NCBI GenBank assembly: GCA_016776705.1
Contig: JADHSW010000014.1
Coordinates: forward strand, 1-23,837
Length of the DNA stretch: 23,837 nucleotides
Reading direction: 5' to 3'
From: Rhodospirillales bacterium
GTDB lineage: Bacteria; Pseudomonadota; Alphaproteobacteria; Rhodospirillales; JABHCV01
Within the stretch, counting starts at the first letter, position 1. Each line of letters opens with the position of its first letter. Made by a program: the position numbers and the translations under genes. Below, piece by piece: positions 1 to 4,855 of this stretch. The notes under the pieces are model-generated. The model saw only the letters and a list, made by a program, of their open reading frames with translations, had not been told where the DNA came from and did not search any database.

Positions 1-163
1 AGCGCGGTTCAGGCTGGCTGTGCTTAATGTCACTAACGATCAAAAGCGGCTCATTAAAAAACACCTGCTCTGCTTCAGATTGGCTAACACCATGCTTTTC
101 GGTGCTTTTTCGAGCATTTCCCTGATCCCATTGAAAGCCGACTATCAGGTTAAAATTAATCAT
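1..163 (-). CDS. brnT: BrnT-family toxin, 3' end beyond the window
   Basis: The ATG at 163 opens a minus-strand frame that stays open to base 1, giving 54 codons; the C-terminus is cut by the window edge. The translation has the BrnT pattern in order: F-Q-W-D near residue 10, an N-A-R-K-S stretch, KHGVS at about 24-28, an E-A-x-x-V-F-F block, then D-I-K-H-S and E-P-R. BrnT proteins are small RelE-fold ribonuclease toxins that are neutralised by the DNA-binding antitoxin BrnA, normally encoded just downstream on the same strand. Here brnA would lie to the left, outside the window. No Shine-Dalgarno sequence precedes the ATG, and a perfect palindrome occupies that space instead. Family assignment is by motif recall; toxicity and the presence of brnA are inference. 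Confidence 0.8.
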   Translation of the reverse strand, partial: MINFNLIVGFQWDQGNARKSTEKHGVSQSEAEQVFFNEPLLIVSDIKHSQPEPR

Positions 164-164
164 T

Positions 165-189
165 TATGTATATTATCATAATATACATA
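165..189. promoter_or_regulatory. 25-bp palindrome at the brnT start, probable operator
   Basis: The arms TATGTATATTAT (165-176) and ATAATATACATA (178-189) are perfect reverse complements around one central base. The palindrome begins one base upstream of the brnT ATG and covers a candidate -10. BrnTA-type loci are autoregulated by the antitoxin, so an operator at this position is expected; that BrnA binds it is inference. The high A+T content raises the odds of a chance palindrome, but 12 paired bases directly beside a start codon argue against chance. Confidence 0.65.
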
Positions 190-197
190 CAATTCAA
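170..197 (-). promoter_or_regulatory. Candidate brnT promoter, possibly leaderless
   Basis: On the minus strand TTGAAT (197-192) is followed after 16 bases by TAATAT (175-170). The predicted transcription start then falls on or next to the brnT ATG at 163. Together with the missing ribosome-binding site, this suggests leaderless or near-leaderless translation. The -10 matches the consensus at only four of six positions. Confidence 0.35.
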
Positions 198-249
198 ACT
201 TAGATTGTAATTTATAATTAACAAATCGTACTGGGCCGCCTCTCGGTCA

Positions 250-375
250 GCCATATGGCGGCTGACCTAGTGGGCCCCGTCCGAGTTCGTCGGCATCCCC
301 ACCTCCGCCCTTGATCCGCTTGTGGGCGGTTTCTCCGGCGATCCCGGCGTTTATCGGGTCCCGGTCCCCATCATG
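250..375. repeat. Degenerate ~125-bp direct repeat, copy 1
   Basis: This stretch aligns end to end with 2383-2505. Both copies start with the identical GCCATATGGCGGCTGACCT and end with the near-identical block TATCGGG(T/C)CCCGGTCCCCAT, with scattered substitutions and small indels between. In this copy the 5' end sits in an inverted repeat, GGTCAGCC...GGCTGACC (245-267). On the minus strand part of it is an open frame of about 40 codons that is closed by a stop in the other copy, so it could be the relic of a coding element. It lies in the 495-bp gene-free stretch between brnT and the next gene. Confidence 0.7.
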
Positions 376-450
376 TAGATTTCTACCTATATATTACTCA
401 TCCCAAAATCGACGCGCCATCTGCTAAATTGCTTTTATACATGATATTTT

Positions 451-469
451 TGTGGATAACTTATTCACA
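451..469. promoter_or_regulatory. Head-to-head pair of consensus DnaA boxes
   Basis: TGTGGATAA at 451-459 is the reverse complement of TTATCCACA, the strict DnaA box. One base later TTATTCACA at 461-469 matches TTATNCACA on the plus strand. With their flanking bases the two form a near-perfect 21-bp palindrome with one mismatched pair. The surroundings are AT-rich. Such pairs occur in replication origins and DnaA-controlled promoters; which applies here, if either, cannot be told. I found no further strict boxes nearby and no initiator gene in the window. Confidence 0.45.
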
Positions 470-581
470 ATCACGTCAGGTATGAAGTAGTGTATTATCC
501 TTATCCTAGCGACAAAATAAAAACTTCATCTAATTGTTGCCTGAGGCTACGCACATATCTGAGAAGGTAGGGCGCTCAAAT

Positions 582-628
582 GAGGAAATAACATAATATA
601 ACAATCTATGTCATTTTATGTTATCCTC
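582..628. promoter_or_regulatory. Long inverted repeat upstream of the RHH-MNT gene, probable operator
   Basis: GAGGAAATAACATAA (582-596) faces TTATGTTATCCTC (616-628). The inner nine bases of the arms, ATAACATAA and TTATGTTAT, are exactly complementary, and the outer GAGGA/TCCTC pair resumes after a 2-base slip. It ends 14 bases before the ribosome-binding site of a gene whose product starts with a ribbon-helix-helix domain, the DNA-binding fold that recognises such sites. Autoregulation is therefore a natural inference. I could not identify a convincing -35/-10 pair overlapping it. Confidence 0.55.
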
Positions 629-658
629 CCCATTCTTGTATCAAGGAGGTAATTGCTT

Positions 659-1108
659 ATGAATGTCTCATTGACACCGATTCTTGAAGATTACATCCGC
701 CAAAAGGTAGCTTCAGGTCTTTATAACAATGCAAGCGAGGTGATCCGCGAAGCTCTTCGTTTATTAGTGGTGCACGAGCCTCCTGTGTTGATAACACCTG
801 AGCACCGTCATCTCTCAAAGGAACAAATCCATTCCAGGCTTGCTTCCCTTGAAATGCCCCTAAGGGAACGGGGACTATCTTCCCTTGCCTTGTTTGGTTC
901 CATCCTTGATGGCAGCGCAACAACCGACAGCGATATCGATGTTTTGATTGATCTAGTTTCCGAAAAGCACGTGAGTCTTGTTGATTTGGTTGGCATTAAG
1001 ATTTTCCTGGAGGAACGACTTGGACGCACCGTCGATGTTGTTACACGTCAAGGGATTGACCCCGTCATTCGCGACATTGTGTTTGAAAAAGCAGAGACTG
1101 TATTCTGA
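659..1108 (+). CDS. mntA: RHH (ParD-like) domain fused to minimal nucleotidyltransferase (MNT) antitoxin
   Basis: Start: AAGGAGGT at 643-650 lies 8 bases before the ATG at 659, which decides against an in-frame TTG at 653; the product is 149 aa. Residues 1-40 look like a ParD/CopG ribbon-helix-helix domain: a short beta strand (MNVSLTP) and two helices containing NNASEVIREALR. Residues about 72-130 form an MNT fold: G80-S81, then S-D92-I-D94 as the metal-binding pair and D126 in R-T-V-D-V as the third acidic residue. In known MntA-HepT systems the MNT protein AMPylates the HEPN toxin and silences it. The 1-base TGATG overlap with the next gene fits such a pair. The fused RHH domain is unusual: it would let one protein repress the promoter and modify the toxin. 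A palindrome at 582-628 supports DNA binding. Activity is inferred. Confidence 0.8.
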   Translation: MNVSLTPILEDYIRQKVASGLYNNASEVIREALRLLVVHEPPVLITPEHRHLSKEQIHSRLASLEMPLRERGLSSLALFGSILDGSATTDSDIDVLIDLVSEKHVSLVDLVGIKIFLEERLGRTVDVVTRQGIDPVIRDIVFEKAETVF

Positions 1109-1452
1109 TGGCCAAAAACCCCGCTCTATATGTTGATCATATTCTGGAGGCAATTTTAAATATCGAAGAAGACCTTAAAGGGTACAATCTGGAAAAGTTC
1201 AGGATAGACCGAAAGGCTCGTCAATTACTTGAACGAAACCTGGAAATCATTTCTGAGGCAAGCCGAAAACTCCCCAAGAATTTGAAGGATGGATATCCTG
1301 ATATACCCTGGAAAGCCATTGCCGGCATCGGAAATGTGCTGCGCCACGATTATCACAAGACCTATCCCGTCGTCCTTTGGGAAACGGCATTCAAGGACCT
1401 GCCACCGCTGAAAGCGGCAATCTTGCGAATGGGTCGTAAGCGTGGCATATAA
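1108..1452 (+). CDS. hepT: HEPN (DUF86/HepT-like) protein, partner of the MNT fusion
   Basis: A 114-aa, mostly helical protein whose ATG overlaps the preceding stop by one base. It matches DUF86/HepT proteins: helices around L-E-R-N-L-E-I-I-S-E-A-S (41-52), then I-P-W-K-A-I-A-G (66-73), the active-site loop G-N-V-L-R-H-D-Y (75-82), and a closing D-L-P-P-L block (97-101). Characterised HepT toxins are RNases with an R-x4-H-x-Y motif in which the tyrosine is the AMPylated residue. Here H80 and Y82 are present, but the arginine position is G75; R79 next to the histidine and H83 might compensate. I recall related DUF86 proteins with the same I-G-N-x-L-R-H signature, so this is probably a subfamily trait rather than a random mutation. 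Whether it is a toxic RNase is open. Confidence 0.78.
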   Translation: MAKNPALYVDHILEAILNIEEDLKGYNLEKFRIDRKARQLLERNLEIISEASRKLPKNLKDGYPDIPWKAIAGIGNVLRHDYHKTYPVVLWETAFKDLPPLKAAILRMGRKRGI

Positions 1453-1712
1453 TTACGCTTTAGCACACTGTTTCGGAGTTAATTGGATAACCTCCAAATG
1501 AAAATCGACTAGGTCAATGTTGCAGGCATAAACACCTTCGAAGCAAAATATTTTTCTGGAAATACGGTTATAAATCAAGCATGACCACGAGAAAGCAAAC
1601 ACTGAGCATGGGTCCGAAACTCGCCGTAAACGTATATGCCAAAACAGGCTGGCCCGTGCTCGCCATCTACAGAGACGACTGTTGGAGCGAATGAAAACTG
1701 CTTTCTAATTAA
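1453..1712. other. Gene-poor gap between convergent TA loci
   Basis: These 260 bases separate the stop of the HEPN gene from the stop of parE. The only notable frame is a 37-codon one at 1581-1694 on the plus strand. It has no ribosome-binding site and a sequence I do not recognise (it contains A-K-T-G-W-P-V-L-A-I-Y-R-D), so it may be a gene relic. No strong terminator hairpin is visible. Confidence 0.4.
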
Positions 1713-2000
1713 TTAATCCATATCTTCAGGCCACAAACGGGCCATATGCCGTACCGCCAACAAGTCAATTGTTTCCTCAGTCACACGATAGGCCATCATA
1801 TATGGATGACCCGTAACAACCAATTCACGGGTACCTTTAACACGCCCTGGTCGCCCTATCATAGGATGCGTTGTAAGTCCTTTAGCTTGGATCCGGATTG
1901 TTCGAGCTATTTTCAACGCCGCGATAGGATTATGTTCGGAGATATAATCGTAAATATCGGAAAGATCATTTAGAGCTGGTCGCGTCCACTGGAGCCTCAC
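1713..2000 (-). CDS. parE: ParE/RelE-superfamily toxin
   Basis: A 95-aa protein with the ParE layout: an N-terminal strand L-Q-W-T-R-P-A, the helix pair A-L-N-D-L-S-D-I-Y-D-Y-I (about 9-20), H-P-M-I-G-R-P-G-R (45-53), then R-E-L-V (58-61), and a terminal strand with A-V-R-H-M-A-R-L-W-P. ParE toxins act on DNA gyrase, RelE-like relatives on mRNA; the subtype cannot be settled here. The start is GTG at 2000, overlapping the stop of the preceding antitoxin gene as GTGA, so the two are translationally coupled. The antitoxin-first order is the usual one. Confidence 0.85.
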   Translation of the reverse strand: MRLQWTRPALNDLSDIYDYISEHNPIAALKIARTIRIQAKGLTTHPMIGRPGRVKGTRELVVTGHPYMMAYRVTEETIDLLAVRHMARLWPEDMD

Positions 2001-2242
2001 CGAGCCTTGTCCTCAAATCCCTTGAACAGAACATCAACTTCACCATTAGAAACAAAATCACCAGATTCAGCAGCTGCAAGCCCTTCTTTGACTTTAGTGA
2101 TCCAATGCTGCTCCTCGGCCAGATAGGCGTTTATAGCCTCATTAACGACATAATTACGCGATCTATCTTGCGCTTTGGCGATTGCGTCAATCTCAGCCAA
2201 CTTCTCACTCTCGGTGCGAACTGAAAAATTCTGTCCAGACAT
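1997..2242 (-). CDS. parD: ParD/CopG-type RHH antitoxin
   Basis: An 81-aa protein. Residues 5-47 form a ribbon-helix-helix: strand N-F-S-V-R-T, helix E-K-L-A-E-I-D-A-I-A-K, turn D-R-S-R-N-Y, and second helix V-V-N-E-A-I-N-A-Y-L. The acidic C-terminal tail (48-81, with V-K-E-G-L-A-A-A-E-S-G-D-F) is the usual toxin-wrapping segment of ParD proteins. A GGAGAAGA sequence precedes the ATG at 2242. It is expected to neutralise the adjacent ParE and repress its own promoter; a good sigma-70 promoter and an inverted repeat lie just upstream. Confidence 0.85.
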   Translation of the reverse strand: MSGQNFSVRTESEKLAEIDAIAKAQDRSRNYVVNEAINAYLAEEQHWITKVKEGLAAAESGDFVSNGEVDVLFKGFEDKAR

Positions 2243-2264
2243 TGCATTCTTCTCCGTGCAAAGT

Positions 2265-2288
2265 AGTTGTAACCATTTGTACTCAACT
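2265..2288. promoter_or_regulatory. Imperfect inverted repeat, candidate ParD operator
   Basis: AGTTG (2265-2269) and CAACT (2284-2288) are complementary arms separated by 14 bases. The element lies between the -10 hexamer (2292-2297) and the parD ATG, where a bound RHH repressor would block transcription. The arms are short, so support is positional as much as sequence-based. Confidence 0.35.
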
Positions 2289-2291
2289 GTA

Positions 2292-2320
2292 ATTATATTC
2301 CAACACCGCCTTTAATTCAA
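2292..2320 (-). promoter_or_regulatory. Sigma-70-type promoter of parDE
   Basis: On the minus strand TTGAAT (2320-2315) is followed after exactly 17 bases by a perfect TATAAT (2297-2292). Transcription would start about 43 bases before the parD ATG. This is the best-matching promoter in the window. Confidence 0.7.
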
Positions 2321-2382
2321 CTCCCTACAGAGGAGCATCCTTAAGATCGGTAGTCAGAGGGAGTAAATGGGACGATCTGTTT

Positions 2383-2505
2383 GCCATATGGCGGCTGACC
2401 TGATGGACCTCATCCGATTTCATCGGCATCCCGCCACCGCGATCATCAATGGAAGCGGCTTCTCAGGCGATCCTGGCGCTTATCGGGCCCCGGTCCCCAT
2501 CCATG
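2383..2505. repeat. Degenerate ~125-bp direct repeat, copy 2
   Basis: This is the second copy of the element at 250-375, in the same orientation. It shares the opening GCCATATGGCGGCTGACCT and the closing GGCGATCCTGGCG...CCCGGTCCCCAT with a few differences. It begins about 60 bases upstream of the parDE promoter and ends 13 bases before the stop of the XRE-type gene. No terminal inverted repeats, target duplications or transposase gene are visible. Confidence 0.7.
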
Positions 2506-2518
2506 TTATTTAACTCAC

Positions 2519-2755
2519 TTACTGCTCGGAGCGATTCTTTAACCGAACCCCAGCGCCGCCGCCGTTCTCGTCGATAAATATGATGCCGGCGTTTTCAAAA
2601 ACGTGCCTGATTTTTCTCAGAGTGTCGCCATAGGTATCAGTGCCATTCTCAAATCTGCTTATTGTGTTGGCTGCAACGCCAACCTTTTCTGCTAGTTTTT
2701 TAACGTTCCAACCTAGGGCTGCACGGGCCATTTTAACTTGTTCCCTAGTAACCAT
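2519..2755 (-). CDS. Small XRE-family helix-turn-helix regulator
   Basis: A 78-aa protein from the ATG at 2755; an in-frame TTG at 2776 has no ribosome-binding site. Residues about 4-55 are a Cro/C1-type HTH: R-E-Q-V-K-M-A-R-A-A-L-G-W, K-L-A-E-K-V-G-V (helix 2), A-A-N-T-I-S-R-F-E-N-G (recognition helix). The A-L-G-W-N and the downstream F-E-N-A-G-I-I-F-I-D-E-N-G-G-G-A-G-V-R-L tail match a short family common in alphaproteobacteria and their prophages. It is divergent from the Gp157/Rad52 genes and faces a shared AT-rich control region with a palindrome, so it is probably their repressor. That role is inferred from layout. Confidence 0.8.
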   Translation of the reverse strand: MVTREQVKMARAALGWNVKKLAEKVGVAANTISRFENGTDTYGDTLRKIRHVFENAGIIFIDENGGGAGVRLKNRSEQ

Positions 2756-2796
2756 AGTAGATTTTTCCAAAAACAATTGAATATTTTATCTGTTAT

Positions 2797-2810
2797 GTGT
2801 ATATTTACAC
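2797..2810. promoter_or_regulatory. Short palindrome in the divergent control region
   Basis: GTGTA (2797-2801) and TACAC (2806-2810) are perfect arms around TATT, with partly matching flanks (TTAT before, CATA after). It lies about 40 bases upstream of the XRE-type ATG and 130 bases upstream of the Gp157 ATG. It is a plausible binding site for the XRE regulator, but that is unproven. A TTGACC at 2827-2832 lies on the plus side, but the TATAAC after it is only 13 bases away, too close for a standard promoter. Confidence 0.35.
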
Positions 2811-2939
2811 CATATCAGGAGAAATATTGACCTAATAAGCTAAAATATAACACCAATGAAGCTGCGGAAAATCACATAAGTATTCACTCAGCTGATTGGA
2901 GAGAAACCTTAATAAACTTAGTTACAAGGAGAAAACCTA

Positions 2940-3443
2940 ATGAACACCCCAATTATGCAAGAACTCCAACTACACGAACACCTCCGGGAACGGCTCACCG
3001 AGACTTACTCAGATATCGATGAAGAAACACTTTGCGACACCCTCGAAGGAATGACCAGTCTGCATGAAAAACTGGCCACCGTGATTCGCTCCCAACAACA
3101 TGATACCGATATATCAAAAGCCCTCAAGGAACGAATTGCTGAAATGAGGGATAGATTGAAGCGCTTTGAAAATAGAATTGAGAAAAAGCGTGAGCTCGTC
3201 ACCTATGTCATGGAGTGTGCCGACATCAGAAAGCTCAATGAACCGGACTTTTCTGCTTCCCTCAGAATTGTGCCCCCTTCCCTGCAGGTCATCGACGAAG
3301 ACGTTGTTCCGGACAATTTCTGGAACCCTCAACCACCAAAACTCGATCGCCAGGCATTATTGGTTCATCTTAAAGCTAATCAGAGCATTCCTGGCGTATC
3401 CTTGAATAATGGTGCCCAGACCGTTTCAATAAGGACAAAATGA
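2940..3443 (+). CDS. Siphovirus Gp157-family protein
   Basis: A 167-aa protein preceded by AAGGAG at normal spacing. It fits the Gp157 family throughout: an N-terminal E-T-L-C-D-T-L-E-G-M-T segment, a central charged coiled coil (about 35-90, rich in E, K and R), then the hallmark C-terminal half with R-K-L-N-E-P-D-F-S-A-S-L-R, P-P-S-L-Q-V-I-D-E, V-P-D-N-F-W and the terminal S-L-N-N-G-A-Q-T-V-S-I-R-T-K. Gp157 proteins come from phage early regions and are linked to recombination or phage-resistance effects, with no settled biochemistry. The stop overlaps the start of the Rad52-type gene as ATGA, so the two are one transcription-translation unit. Confidence 0.85.
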   Translation: MNTPIMQELQLHEHLRERLTETYSDIDEETLCDTLEGMTSLHEKLATVIRSQQHDTDISKALKERIAEMRDRLKRFENRIEKKRELVTYVMECADIRKLNEPDFSASLRIVPPSLQVIDEDVVPDNFWNPQPPKLDRQALLVHLKANQSIPGVSLNNGAQTVSIRTK

Positions 3444-4609
3444 TGCCTTTCACTGATAGCCAAAATAAGGCCTTGGCTGCTAAGCTAAGTGCCAAGTATG
3501 TCAAGACCCGGGTTAAGGATGGGTTTACCTTATCTTATATTGAAGGTTGGCACACCATAGCTGAAGCCAACAGGATATTTGGGTTTGATGGATGGAATAG
3601 AGAAACGCTTAAAACAAACTGTATCTGTGCAGCTGAAAGCAATGGAAAGAGTAGCTGTTCCTACTCAGCCCAGGTTCGCATTAGCGTGATAGCTGGGGGT
3701 AGGACGATTCATCGTGAGGGCTGTGGTGCTGGTAGTGGTTATGGTAAAACCTTGGGTGAAGCTCACGAAAACGCCTTAAAAGAGGCGGAAACGGACGCCA
3801 TGAAACGGGCCCTGTCGACCTTTGGCAACCAGTTTGGACTGGCCCTCTATGACAAGGAGCAGAAATGCGTCCGGCAATCACGATCCAGACAAGCAGGAAA
3901 ACCAATTTCCTGGTGCATCTTTAGCCCTGACGGTAGAAAGATCGATGAATATAAGGATCCGGTCGATTTCTGTTCAATCATCAAACAACACCTCGAGGCA
4001 ATCGCCGACTGTTCAAAATTTATGGCGTTCTGGAAGAACAATCAGGAGATGGTAGGTAAGCTCAGAGAGTTTTTACCCGATCTAAAATCCGAGCAGGGCC
4101 GGCATTACGGAGTGATACTCAGCACGCTCTATACGACTCGCCTACAGGAGTTTGCAGCCAAAAAATCCGAAACTCCGGAAACTATTAAAGGGGAATGCAG
4201 TGTTTCGGTCGGGGAAGAAGAAACAGCGGATGATAAAACCGCCAATGCTTTAAGCCCCAACCCGATCGTTCCAACCTCTCCAAGGGCACATTGTACAAAG
4301 CCTATTCCCCCTCACTGTAAGCGCATACGAAATAAGGAGCACCTTAGATTCGTCGCCTCACAGAGTTGTTTGATATGCGGAAGAACTCCAAGCCACGCAC
4401 ATCACATCAAGTTTGCTCAACCCCGAGCTATGGGAAGAAAGGTCAGTGATGAATGGGCCGTGCCCCTATGTTACATCCATCACCGAGCCCTCCATGATCG
4501 TGGAGATGAAAAAGCCTGGTGGGATCAAAACAAGATTGACCCTATAAAAGAGGCTGATCGATTGTGGTCTGAATCTCAGAATGGCGCCACAGTGATAGTT
4601 GGGTCTTGA
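3440..4609 (+). CDS. Rad52/22-family annealing protein with C-terminal HNH-like zinc domain
   Basis: 389 aa. Residues about 5-150 are a Rad52/22-type single-strand annealing domain: V-K-T-R, L-S-Y-I-E-G-W, A-N-R-I-F-G-F-D-G-W-N, then G-S-G-Y-G-K-T-L-G-E-A-H-E-N-A-L-K-E-A-E-T-D-A-M-K-R-A and F-G-N-Q-F-G-L-A-L-Y, all typical. Residues 155-285 are a poorly conserved linker. Residues about 290-380 form a DUF968/HNH-like zinc domain: R-N-K-E-H-L-R-F-V-A, a C-x-x-C pair in C-L-I-C-G, H-A-H-H-I, V-P-L-C, H-H-R-A-L-H and W-W. The annealing half pairs complementary single strands in recombination; the zinc half may be a nuclease or DNA-structure module. I recall Rad52 proteins with such a tail in other alphaproteobacteria, so this fusion is probably not unique. 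It overlaps Gp157 by 4 nt. Confidence 0.82.
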   Translation: MMPFTDSQNKALAAKLSAKYVKTRVKDGFTLSYIEGWHTIAEANRIFGFDGWNRETLKTNCICAAESNGKSSCSYSAQVRISVIAGGRTIHREGCGAGSGYGKTLGEAHENALKEAETDAMKRALSTFGNQFGLALYDKEQKCVRQSRSRQAGKPISWCIFSPDGRKIDEYKDPVDFCSIIKQHLEAIADCSKFMAFWKNNQEMVGKLREFLPDLKSEQGRHYGVILSTLYTTRLQEFAAKKSETPETIKGECSVSVGEEETADDKTANALSPNPIVPTSPRAHCTKPIPPHCKRIRNKEHLRFVASQSCLICGRTPSHAHHIKFAQPRAMGRKVSDEWAVPLCYIHHRALHDRGDEKAWWDQNKIDPIKEADRLWSESQNGATVIVGS

Positions 4610-4632
4610 AGGATAGCTGCGTCGGTTATGAT

Positions 4633-4649
4633 AACCCCTATCGGGTTTT
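4633..4649 (+). terminator. Weak intrinsic terminator after the Rad52-type gene
   Basis: AACCC (4633-4637) pairs with GGGTT (4643-4647) around a 5-base loop, and the stem runs into TTTTC. The stem is short, so termination may be partial. The rest of the gap up to 4855 holds no gene I can support. A TATAGT at 4811-4816 with a poorly spaced TTGCTT upstream is the only promoter-like element before the glycosyltransferase gene. Confidence 0.35.
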
Positions 4650-4855
4650 CTAGCAATTTAATGTTGCTCCGCGCAGCCAATAGTTAGTAATCACTCCCTA
4701 TGAACTGTTTCTGCCCCCAATACCTTGGTCTCGAAGGTAAGTCGTAAATGGAAATCCAGCCATAGAATTCCATACTTTCAACCCATTTATTGCTTTTTGA
4801 CTCAGGCTGATATAGTGATGCGCTAAAGAATACAAAACAGTAATTAAGAGCGCAA

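Noticed and set aside
1581..1694. 37-codon frame between the HEPN and parE genes
   Set aside because: No ribosome-binding site, no overlap with neighbours and no recognised family; kept only as a possible relic.
250..2505. Interpreting the two repeats as attachment sites or ends of a complete transposon
   Set aside because: They are too diverged for att sites, and there is no transposase or integrase between them and no target duplication.
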